Positions 11,360 to 20,560 of a DNA stretch of 23,814 nucleotides are shown in pieces (the first letter of the stretch is position 1; every line of letters begins with the position of its first letter). Below the pieces are notes generated by a model, which saw nothing but the letters and a program-made list of their open reading frames with translations, ran no database searches and had not been told where the DNA came from. The stretch comes from Saccoglossus kowalevskii (taxonomy: Eukaryota; Hemichordata; Enteropneusta; Harrimaniidae). A program made the position numbers and the translations under genes. The DNA lies in NCBI RefSeq assembly GCF_000003605.2, contig NW_003124897.1, forward strand, positions 751,179 through 774,992. The letters run 5' to 3'.

Positions 11360-11750
11360 GTTATAGCCCATAATCCCAACTCCCAGGTTTGACCTATGAC
11401 CCCATCACACCGCTCTTGCATAAGTTTCGTACCACTATCACCCAACTGTCAAATTTGACCTTTGACCCTATCATCCCACTTTTGCATTTGATCCTCAATG
11501 CTCATTTGACAATTAGTCAAATTTGACATTTGACCCTATCACTTCACTGTTACAATTGACCCTTAATGCTCATTTGACAATTGTTTCCTACCAATATCAC
11601 CCCCACTTTCTAATTTGACCTTTGACCCTATCACCTAACTGTAACATTTGACCCTCAATCCTCATTTAACAATTGTTTCCTACCACTATCACCCACTTTC
11701 AAATTTGACCTTTGACCTATCACCCCATTGTCAAATTTTACTCCTTCAAG
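11360..11750. repeat. Tandem array of roughly 100-base units rich in TTTGACCTTTGACCC
   Basis: About four diverged units share the order CAATTGTTTCCTACCACTAT, CACCCACTTTC, AAATTTGACCTTTGACCC, TATCACC, then ACATTTGACCCTCAATGC, TCATTTGACAATT. Unit length is near 100 bases and varies. The 13-mer TGACCTTTGACCC occurs at 11456-11468 and 11616-11628, a variant at 11524-11536, and TGACCTTTGACCT at 11706-11718. Confidence 0.7.
11706..11718 (-). promoter_or_regulatory. Perfect DR1 nuclear-receptor element (AGGTCAAAGGTCA)
   Basis: The minus strand reads AGGTCA-A-AGGTCA, the textbook DR1 bound by HNF4, COUP-TF and RXR-containing dimers. It is the best of four related sites in the array at 11360-11750. 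Whether it is used is unknown; the sites may be a by-product of the repeat unit. Confidence 0.4.
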
Positions 11751-12047
11751 TTTAGAGTTTTTTATCATTCTTCATATTTGATACTTTCTGATTTTCATAA
11801 AAACATTGATCATCACTCATAAAATCATTCTGGTTTAGAAATCAATAATGGTAAATAAAAAGAAAATTTTTTTCTATTTGTTTTTATTAGCAATGACTGA
11901 GTTTTAGTCAATCAGCTACTGTTTTATGTATTCATTTTGCTTTTCTTTTTTGGGATTATTTTTTTTTTTCTTATTACAAGAATGAAAGACAATGACACTA
12001 ATGTCTCACCTCATGTTTGTCATATACTAAAATTACATACACTATAT

Positions 12048-12097
12048 NNNNNNNNNNNNNNNNNNNNNNNNNNNNNNNNNNNNNNNNNNNNNNNNNN
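12048..12097. other. Assembly gap of 50 Ns
   Basis: A run of exactly 50 N characters, a conventional placeholder size. The true length of missing sequence is unknown. An apparent open frame across it (11937-12137) is an artefact. Confidence 0.98.
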
Positions 12098-13205
12098 AAT
12101 ACCCTGCATCAGTCATGATTATATTGGTTATCAATGAAAAACATGTAAATTGTTAGGAAAAAATGACATCATTTCTGTAAATCCCCAGACAGTCAGACTG
12201 CTATATACTGGCTTTACTCAAATTTGAACAAACAACTTTTCCTACTTAGTACATGTAATGAGCAAACAAATATATGAAAATTTGGGTTCATTCCCTCAGA
12301 ATATACTTAGATTAGCATTTAGTGTGGTCGCACATTTTCATCCCTAATTTCTCTAATTCTCGTTACTTGCGTCATGGAAGCGCTTGCACGCACTGAAGCA
12401 AAGTGAAATGTGAAATATACATAGTTTTGTTGATGAACATCTGGGCACGTGCCAAAATTGTTAATCCTTTATGTTTGGCGAGAAATTACAACAATTGGGT
12501 TCATGTTAGTCCGGACCCTCATTGAGACCTACTCAGCATATGCCCAGATTTGAGAGCATCAATCGGGACCAACATCGATTTTTTTTTTCGGCACATGTAG
12601 ACTCAGCCCTGACTGCTCACACACACACGTTTCGGCACTTGCCAAGATCTCTAATGTTGATTCTAGACCTACAGAAGCCCCTCCGTTCCCTATAGCAACA
12701 ATGCTAGGTAATAGTTAAACCAATAATATGCTTTCGAGTGAATTTTGAAATCCTAGAAAAACATTCTGTGATAGGAACGAAAATAACTTACAAAATAACT
12801 ATAATAAAAGAATGGATGGACAATTTTCTATATTATTTCCTTATTACATGCATCATATATCATAAATGTCGGAATATGGACTAATTTATGCTAAAAAGGA
12901 TGGCATATGTCCCTTTAAGTGATGCTATGAATCAAGTAATGACTGTGGCCTGTACGACTATACTATACTTGAACAAGTGCTGATGAAGAACAAGAAATTG
13001 TCATAAGTAGTTTGGATGTTTATAGTTTTTGCAACCTTGCAAGTGATAGCAGTATAGGTTTTGAAGGCCAGGATAAGGAGATCTAGCAGACACTTGAGAT
13101 GACAGCTACTAGCTGCCAATATTTAAGCCTGTGTTCAATTAAAATATGTCTGTTTTTCTCACAAAACGTAATCCTTTGTTTTATTTCTCACAACTAAACA
13201 ACACT
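12098..13205. other. Gene-free stretch with one TTAA-type element end
   Basis: No gene is supported. ATGTCCCTTTAA near 12907-12918 looks like the right end of a TTAA-type MITE related to those at 2865-3560, but I did not find its left partner. A short CA tract lies near 12620. Confidence 0.4.
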
Positions 13206-13262
13206 TAAAGAGGAGAGTGAAAATCCCTGGGACTGGACATGGCATTATGGGACATTATTCTT
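13206..13262 (+). mobile_element. Left terminus of a further TTAA MITE (same family as 2865-3560)
   Basis: TTAAAGAGGAGAG, then AATCCCTGGGA, then CATTATGGGACATTATTCTTT follow the same order as the left terminal repeat at 2865 (TTAAAGGGGAACC, AATCCCAGGGA, AATCATGGGACACTATTG). The matching right end was not located, so this may be a truncated copy. Confidence 0.45.
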
Positions 13263-13484
13263 TATATCATTAACTTTAAATCTTTTGTATTATGTTATTT
13301 TTCACATTTTTTTTTAATCCTGCAAGTACATCTGTTGCAAAATTATTCACTTCTACAACCTTGCTCTTGACATGTGATGGCATTGGAATAACATTTTGTC
13401 TAATAAGTATAGGGCAGCAACTCAACTCAAAATCTACATTTCGTTGATGCTGGCTGGCCACTAGTAAAAATTACGACACAACCT

Positions 13485-13620
13485 GGGCGATGGTGCAGTG
13501 GTTAGCATGTTCGCCTCACACCAGGGAGGTTCCGGGGATCGATTTCCGGAGCCAACTTATCAGTCAGCAGCATAAATCTGAGTACAGTCTGCTCTGCCTT
13601 CCAAACACGCTCCGTATTAA
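13485..13620 (+). mobile_element. SINE derived from tRNA-Val(CAC)
   Basis: The A box TGGTGCAGTGG (13491-13501) fits the pol III consensus exactly, and a B-box-like GGATCGATTTCC follows at 13536-13547. Between them, GTTCGCCTCACAC is identical to the anticodon arm of animal tRNA-Val with anticodon CAC, and GTGGTTAGCATGTTCGCC parallels the D arm. After the acceptor-like part an unrelated body follows (AGTACAGTCTGCTCTGCC), as expected of a SINE rather than a functional tRNA. Base changes in the B box and the broken anticodon stem argue against a working tRNA gene. The right limit is approximate. Confidence 0.65.
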
Positions 13621-13790
13621 GTTTGGAAAAATGGTTTGAACACATACACTTGCAATTAACAACTAAGACAAAATATTAATGTATTTTAAAATAAATTTCA
13701 ACAGAATATGCACTTTTAAAATTATATACGTTAGCATCCAATGAAATACACATCAAGAAAAAGCCAGACATAATTTTATATCATTTAGCA

Positions 13791-14020
13791 AGCTAAGAAC
13801 TGAAAACACAGCTTGTATACTACCAGTAGTACCCATTGTCAGTTGAACAGTTTTCTAAAAGAAATGTGGAATGTATTTGAGAGTTGTGGTAAATATCATG
13901 GGTTCCTTGTTAAGAATGGAAAACACAGCATGTATACTAGTACCAGTTTAACAGTTTTCTAAAAGAGAAAACGTTTAATTGGGGAATTTATTTGAGATTT
14001 GTAGTAAATATCATGGGCTT
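13791..14020. repeat. Two-copy tandem duplication, period 117 bases
   Basis: Copy 1 (13791-13904) and copy 2 (about 13909-14018) share AAACACAGC.TGTATACTA, then CAGTTTTCTAAAAGA, then GTAAATATCATGGG in order, offset by 117 bases at the first block. The copies differ by small indels and substitutions, so the duplication is not recent. Confidence 0.65.
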
Positions 14021-14365
14021 ACTTTACCAGTTTAGTTACGCAAAGAGAAATATCATTATTCGTTACGTACATGCTGTTAATTACTGCGCAAGTTAACATC
14101 AGTTATTTTTAGAAACCATGTTTAACTTGAGCATAGAAAGGTATCTTTAATTATTTTTTACTCTGAAGGTTAATTTGCAAACCATGTTTGTAATAATTAG
14201 TGAATTCCTGTCAGATAAGGGCACTGTCAGATCCATGACAGGAAGGATATCATGGCCTCTGACAGTCTTTCAAGGTTGACTATCATCACCAATACTGTAC
14301 CAGACATTTTTGAAATACCTGTATGTCTTAAGACACAGACCATAGATTGGGAATGGGCCACCAAC

Positions 14366-15090
14366 AGTGAGCCATTCAAGTATGTGAGGTGACCCCCTCT
14401 GCCATCACTACTGCTATACTCACAGTAAACCATAGTGAGGCATACAGAGTATCAGGTCTCCTCTCTCATATCACTTATATACTACTACTACTCACACAGT
14501 AAACCATAGTGAGCCATACAAGTGAGTGAATGAGTGTTAATTGCCCCTCTGCCATCGTCACTGCTACTCGCAATAGTGAGCCATACAAGTGAGTAACCAA
14601 GTGTTACCCCTCTGCCATCGTCACTGTTACTCACCATAGTGAGACATACAAGTGAGTAACCAAGTGTTACCCCTCTGCCATCGTCACTGCTACTCACCAT
14701 AGTGAGACATACAAGTGAGTAACCAAGTGTTACCCCTCTGCCATCGTCACTGCTACTCGCCATAGTGAGCCATACAAGTGAGTACAGTGTTACCCCTCTG
14801 CCATCGTCACTGTTACTCACCATAGTGAGACATACAAGTGAGTAACCAAGTGTTACCCCTCTGCCATCACTACTGCTACTCACCATAGTGAGTCATACAA
14901 GTGCTACTTGCCATAGTGAGCCATACAAGTGAGTAACCAAGTGTTACTCCTTTGCCATCGTCACTGCTACTCACCATAGTGAGCCATACAAGTGAGTGAA
15001 TGAGTGTTAATTGCCCCTCTGCCATTGCTACTGCTGTACAAGTGAGTGAAGTATTTCCTCTACTATCACTATGGCTACTCAGAATAGACT
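14366..15090. repeat. 63-base minisatellite, about 11-12 units
   Basis: The unit contains CATAGTGAGCCATACAAGTG, AGTAACCAAGTGTTACCCC and TCTGCCATCGTCACTGCTAC. Units starting at 14578, 14641, 14704 and 14767 are exactly 63 bases apart; the one at 14767 is 60 bases. Central units are nearly identical, while edge units (14366-14577, 14890-15090) are diverged, shortened or fused. Because 63 and 60 are multiples of three, the minus strand stays open across the core and gives a 21-residue repeat (MVSSSDDGRGVTLGYSLVCL); nothing else supports translation. Confidence 0.85.
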
Positions 15091-18000
15091 GTACCATTAA
15101 CCCAGTGGTCACTCCCAGCACTGGTAAAAGTTCAAAACATCTTTTATTCAGTGTTACTTCTTATAAAGCACTTATAAGTAACTATGGCGATGCATTGCTT
15201 GCATCATGGTGACAGCTGGGAGCCAGTTACCCTCTTTGAATTCAGGAAAAAAGTCAGAATTAAAAAATCAAACTTTGAGTAGCTACATGCTCTTTGAAAA
15301 ACAGTGCATTCTTATTTCATATTCAAGATGCATGAGCACAGCTGAAAATGAGAACATGCAATGATGCACTACACAGGAATAATGTTTCTCTGTGCCAATA
15401 CTTTTGCACACACACAAAAATTAAGCAGAATAATCATGATATTATCCTTAACAAGTAACATATTTCTGAAATAGACATTCATTTGTCAACGGAATGAGTT
15501 GTAAAAATGTAAAGCACACATATGTAAATTAATGTAAAAGATCAAATTGAAGATGAAGACTATTTTTTGTGTGCATTGTGAGCACTCAACAAAACTGGCA
15601 CGATTATCTCCACAAACATACTTAACACGCAATTAAACATTAAATACATTCATAACTGTTTTACTTTGAGGGAAGATTGTTTAAAAAAGACCAGCTACTG
15701 CATTATTATGAGGGTGTGGGTTTTTACATATTGCATTAGTTTATTTAATTTTTTCATATTTTAATTTGTATTCATAACCTTTTGTGTTTTGCAACTGTAT
15801 TGTACTAGGTATGTACATGCGTATCCTCATACACTGGTATGATATAAATTACTATTACTATTATCAAAGCTGACACATCCAAGACTGAACCAAGTTTTAA
15901 TTGTAATAATTCATTTTTAAATATTCCAATCAAATAATTTAAGATTATGGGAAGTTATATAATTGTGACAAGTATATAAGTTTTCTTACTAGTTCTGAAT
16001 ATTACTGGCTGCAGTAATTTGGAACACTGGTAAATCTCTATGTGAAGTGATATGATGTCTATTGGAAGACTATAGCCTCCATCGATTATCAAAATGAGTG
16101 GGGAAAAACACCGTCTCCATGGCAATGTATTTCTAGCAAATGAAATTTGATTGCACAAATAACGGCATGCATAATGATACCTTTGAAAATTTAATGTTGA
16201 AGTGATAAAAACCCAGAACTTGACGGATATCATATGAAATAGACTTCAATAAAGCTTCATGATTGATCTCTGATTGCAAATTAAAGTTCAACTCCAATCA
16301 TTACTCCCAGGAAGGTGTTTATTTTTTAAATTGATCAAAAGAAGAGAAAGAATTCAAAATTCAATAATTAGTTTGGCATAGAGCTACAGTAGCCTGCCAG
16401 GTGGAGGGAAAATCACTGCTCTTAGGTTTTTCTCCTGGTAAGAACTCTACATCAAATCACTGCATCTTCTATTGATTTGAAATCAATAAATCAACATTTT
16501 CTTGCTCATTATCAAAGAGTGTTCCCATTTAAGGATGAATTCTTAATTATCAATACTTGTATTGTTAATTTGGGGGCGGTGTAACTACACACATCTTTGC
16601 ATGGGTCTGAAACAAGAATAACAATATTAAACCATTTTTATTTTATGTGTGAGAAATTTTTGCAAATCAGTAAAAATTGCAAAATTTGTTATTACTGAAA
16701 ATGTATATGGTGTCCTAGAAAATGTAATATCAGAGAATTCGCACGAATGGCTAAATCGAGAATCCTAAAATTGTGAAAAGTGAACAGTTTATAGCATCAA
16801 TGTACCAATATACTAGTAACAATCAACTATAAAGAACTAGACATAGAATAAGAATTCAATGTATCGTCCTGCTATTCGACTCAATGCAGTATTTCACAGC
16901 ATGCATGTCATAACACAAGATTGTATTGTGCTTAAAACGTAATTCGTGCATCAGATCATATAGGAATCTGAATACCAAAGCATATCACAAAATTTCTCTC
17001 TATCATAATAAAACCTGGCTGGGCAGCTAGAAATATAACAACAGCTGTAGGCACCCAGACAGAGGTCAAAGTACCATGGTTCTAGCGCCGCCTGCAATTC
17101 CGATATACACAATGCAGTACACTCTTCATACCATCTAGCATAGTATTTATTCCATGTTGTACTCAAAATATACTCAGGCAAAATAAAGTGACAAGCCATA
17201 TAAGTGGAAGCTCTAATTCACAAAATAAAAGTGAGCATTAGTTTTAGAACAAGATGCTGTTAGTTTTAGAAAAGGATGCGTGTTGTCTTGTTCTGGATGA
17301 CAGAATTACACCTTCACCCCTAAAAGGCCAAGTTCATAAATCACATTGATTACCAAACTATTTTAGAAGTTCATCTATTTCTATCTTGTAAAGTTGCTCC
17401 TAATTATACAATCAGCTTGGGTAAGGTCAGAGTTCTCTCAAAATGTAGGGGCACTACGAGTTGTCGAAATGCGACAATGAATTGCATTTATTTCATCAAC
17501 TTGTGTGGTAATACCCGCACACAATGAAACAGTGCTTCACTGAGTGTCCCCTGAAAAAATATTGAATGTGACCAATTTGCATATGAAAGACGTTTTAATA
17601 GATTATTCTTATTCACTTGATTTAAAAGGAATGCAGAAGCAGAAATATTGACTGAGTTTATTTTTGGAACATTCCCTAGGTTTCAAATTTACTGCTTTAT
17701 GTATGAAGATACACTATGTTCTATAATTAAATTTGAATATGCATTAGATTTAAATAGTGTGCATTTAAATAAATATAAATACAACCCATTTGATAATTAG
17801 TTTTAAACATTCACACTTTTTTTACAGATAATTAATAATAATGGACAATTAAAAAAAATGTCTAAGATTAAACTTTTCAAGGGAAGGCATAACATATTTT
17901 TGCCGCACAGATCAGAATGTTTCACAGGATTAACTCTTGAAAACAGGATTAAAATGTATTCCTAACGTAATTAGTGGCATTAACCATATTAACCTGCCAG

Positions 18001-18540
18001 TGCCAAGGAGAACAATGATGCAATTACATAAGTGATATTCATGTTTATTTTAATTAATTTTGTTCAAGCCCTGATTTAATTACTGGTAGCCCATGGCAAC
18101 AGTTGTCTATTCTACTGAGAAAATATATACTACTTTAGGAACATCTTACAAGACAAATCTTACTAAGAATTTAGTAAAAATAAGTGATTTACAGAACCAT
18201 GGATAAAAAAGTGAAATTTTCACTGCCGCATAATTTTGTGACATTATATACAATAGATACAAAAGTTATCTCTTGCAAAATTAAAATTGAACCTGGAAAT
18301 GACATGCTATAAATTCAAAATATTTTCAAAGAATTAAATTTAAATTAAAGCTCTGTATTTGACAGCAATATGCCTATCACTATAGAGATGACTGGCGGAA
18401 CAGTAATTGTGTGTACGCAGAATAGAAGGTATCTGCTGTGACTGCAACACAGACAGTTACAGTTAATTAAAAGAGGGTCTTGTCACGAAAGTAGAGATTA
18501 CTAGAAGGTTTTCCATTCATATATCAGTGTACTTTCAGTC
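15091..18540. other. Gene-free AT-rich stretch
   Basis: About 3.4 kb without a supported gene. Two minus-strand frames, 92 codons at 15955-16233 and 82 codons at 16951-17199, lack splice sites, domains or repeats that would raise them above chance. A short imperfect foldback (CCAGGTGGAGGGAAAA / TTTTTCTCCTGG) lies at about 16398-16438. Confidence 0.45.
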
Positions 18541-18724
18541 ACTGTTGGGACACTATTTTCGCTGAAGGGATGATTCCGTGAAAATAAAATCCGGTGAATA
18601 TACATTTTTTCCTATATTTTACATTAATCTCATCAAAAATCAGTGAAAATAAATTCCAAGCAAATCGCCCAAAAAGCCTTTTCAGCGAAAATAAATTCCA
18701 GCGAAAATAAAGTATTCCACAGTA
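18541..18724. mobile_element. Dispersed MITE, copy 3 (best preserved)
   Basis: The left end ACTGTTGGGACACTATTTTCGC and the reverse complement of the right end (ACTGTGGAATACTTTATTTTCG) are imperfect inverted repeats of about 25 bases. Inside, GAAAATAAA(A)TCC occurs four times. The order of blocks matches 9292-9434 and partly 4190-4380. Length is about 184 bases, with no coding capacity. Confidence 0.6.
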
Positions 18725-18824
18725 GTAGTCTGAGAAATCCAAAGAATGGGACAAACAGACTTAAGTGGGGTGAAAGAGAGAAATGGATATGAAATAGGAC
18801 TGACCACCTCTATCATCGAACGCA

Positions 18825-18900
18825 AAAAACATGACACTCGAATCGCTGGTCGGGTGTAGCCTCGTCTGCGCGAATAAAAAGCAGTCCACTCAACCAAACT
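18825..18900 (-). mobile_element. tRNA-like SINE fragment
   Basis: On the minus strand an exact A-box match TGGTTGAGTGG (18896-18886) is followed about 40 bases on by CGATTCGAGTG (18844-18834), a close B box. The sequence between does not fold into a clear anticodon arm, so I read a SINE or tRNA pseudogene piece rather than a tRNA gene. Confidence 0.4.
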
Positions 18901-19942
18901 ATGCTTTGGTGTTTTGAAAAGGGCATGTATTTAACTTTGCGGGTGTAGTGTGCGAGTTGCCTTGCCCCCGTTCATTGAACGTTTGTCACTTCTTCCATTC
19001 ATCTTTGGAGAAAGGGAGGAAAGGGAACTCTTCCGCACTCCAACTGAAAAAGGATTTGTGATCGGCTCTTGACACAAGTTATTACCAGGACTCGAGGAGG
19101 TGTTAGCGCCTTTGCAAAGGAATTCAACCATTCAAGGGCATGGAAATGGAAGCTAATAATACCGAGCAATTTCACGGGAAAACTCACATTTGTAAACGAT
19201 CTGGTGTATAATCTAAGCGCAATGAGGTGTAATTACATTCCATCAAAAGATACTGTACTCTAAACGAAGTGTGTTGAAATTTAGGCGCATACTCGACCGC
19301 GCAGTATCACGGTAGTAATAGTGGAGGGCTTCCCAGGCATGTAAGCAAAGATAAGGTCTTCGCGGTTGGCATACTCCGATCAAAGAGAAGATACTCTGCT
19401 ACTAAGAGTAATCGGGCACAGTAAACAGCGAGTGGGAGAGCCGGACAAATAAGCAGAACAATGCAGCACAATACAACACCGGCTATTTCCGATAATTTCA
19501 CGCGCTTTATCGTTCGTGCATGGAGAAAAGCTACACTTCAATGCTAAGTTTTCGCTCCGATGAACGCGTCAATCGCGCAGTTTATAGGAGAAATCGGCGC
19601 TTCACACTTCAACAACACTTTCACATACCCCTCTCTTCACAAATCTCATCCGCTCGTATAAAAACAAGCAACTTGAGCATAACAACAGACCTGCAGGGCA
19701 AAGGCATTTCTCTTTCTCCAAATATGTTTCTCCTTGGAGCTGCCTTTTTTGCCTTGTCTTCGCCAAATGATCCTCGAGCCGCTACCAAAAAAAATCAAGA
19801 AACAACAAGTTCGAATTACAAAAAGGCAAGGCCCAACAATATTATTAACAGTGCGCGAACAATGCAGAAAGTAATGTTTACAAAACACTAGCTGCTAGTG
19901 TAAGAGGTGAGAGTGAATTGAGAAATAACTTTGAAAGTTTAC
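18901..19942. other. GC/CpG-richer start of the first intron
   Basis: This stretch lies immediately downstream (minus-strand sense) of the MACIT-like exon and is richer in GC and CpG than the rest of the intron, suggesting promoter-proximal sequence. The plus strand holds a 123-codon ATG-started frame at 19520-19891 with no recognised domain. On the minus strand a hydrophobic 64-codon frame at 19307-19501 begins with GTG, not ATG. I call none of them. Confidence 0.4.
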
Positions 19943-20188
19943 CTCTGATAGGAGTTGATCGAGGCGGTTGTCTAAATATGCCTCTATCCTCTGGTGGTCC
20001 TCTATCTCCAGGTTGGAAACACGCTTTTCGATTCCCAGTAGTCGAGAGTCTAGTATAAAATACACGCACACAGCAGCGGTAAAACTAAAGACAACGCATA
20101 AAATACCTAAACATGAAATTCCCAATAACGATTTCGCGTGCTTATATTCCCTTTCCCTGCCGGAATCGTCGTTCGCCTCCGTCACCAT
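19943..20188 (-). CDS. First coding exon of a MACIT-type (collagen XIII/XXIII/XXV-like) transmembrane collagen
   Basis: Seen: the exon encodes 82 residues from the ATG at 20188 (context GAAAATGG, A at -3 and G at +4) and stops at a strong donor, TCAGAG|GTAAAC, in phase 0. Residues 1-20 are polar and charged (MVTEANDDSGREREYKHAKS), 21-46 form one hydrophobic membrane span without charged residues, and 47-82 form an amphipathic heptad-like helix (RVSNLEIEDHQRIEAYL, then RLDQLLSE). No in-frame Met lies between this ATG and an in-frame stop about 135 bases upstream, so the start is well placed. Known: MACIT collagens are type II membrane proteins whose coiled coil just outside the membrane seeds trimerisation of a collagenous ectodomain shed by furin. 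The spacing RV..LE.E.........L..R..QLL.E agrees with the collagen XIII coiled coil as I remember it. Inferred: the triple-helix exons lie further left, outside the window. Other type II membrane proteins with this layout (gliomedin-like colmedins) are the main alternative. Confidence 0.7.
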
Positions 20189-20560
20189 TTTCTTCCCAAG
20201 ACTGTGTGCAAAACTAGAGTCTATGATGACCGTGTTGCTGCCGATGAGGCTGCCAACTGGTCCTAGTATAAGAAAATCCTGTGTGGCCGATTGTGTTTTT
20301 TGCTCAGCGATGAGATACAATCACGGCGTTTTACAAAGTCCCACACACACACTTCAACTTCGATCGCTGAAAGATCTGGATATAGACATGCTATCAACTT
20401 CTGTTACGTACAACTTTTGCTAATTGATTGAAATATCAGTCCGCGAAGTGCTCCGACCCCGCGAGTTTTTAAAAAACACCAAGTCGTAGATTACACGTCC
20501 GAATGACTGAGCGCCGTATTTAGTTACTGTCACAACACGGCAATCGATTCGATTTCAACT
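20189..20560 (-). promoter_or_regulatory. Probable 5' UTR and proximal promoter of the MACIT-like gene
   Basis: This stretch lies just upstream of the first coding exon on the minus strand and has more CpG than the intron. A TTTTTTAAAAA tract at 20466-20476 could act as a TATA-like element, but no initiator is convincing. If transcription starts there, the leader would hold one upstream ATG at 20389 opening an 11-codon ORF that ends at 20354, before the main start. The transcription start is not determined by the sequence. Confidence 0.3.

Larger units (their letters stand above)
4756..19942 (-). other. Inferred first intron (about 15.2 kb) of the MACIT-like gene
   Basis: The stretch runs from the donor at 19942 (GTAAAC on the minus strand) to the acceptor at 4756. 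It has no ORF with recognisable protein similarity and is filled with MITEs, SINEs, minisatellites and foldback repeats listed separately. If the exon at 4538-4755 is not real, the intron simply continues past the left window edge. Its extent depends entirely on that exon call. Confidence 0.35.

Noticed and set aside
11937-12137. 66-codon frame across the Ns
   Set aside because: Its central 17 residues are undefined because of the assembly gap.
14488-14886. 132-codon minus-strand frame with 21-residue repeats
   Set aside because: It is fully explained by the 63-base minisatellite staying in frame; no start context, splice sites or unique flanking coding sequence.
16951-17199. 82-codon Cys/Tyr-rich minus-strand frame starting at a real ATG
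   Set aside because: No recognised cysteine pattern, no flanking splice sites judged convincing, and no repeat or domain support.
19307-19501. 64-codon minus-strand frame with a signal-peptide-like hydrophobic start
   Set aside because: It opens with GTG, not ATG, an in-frame stop lies a short way upstream, and no splice acceptor joins it. It sits in the inferred intron.
19968-20423. 151-codon plus-strand frame
   Set aside because: It is the antisense shadow of the MACIT-like first exon and its leader; the minus strand has the transmembrane and coiled-coil features plus a splice donor.
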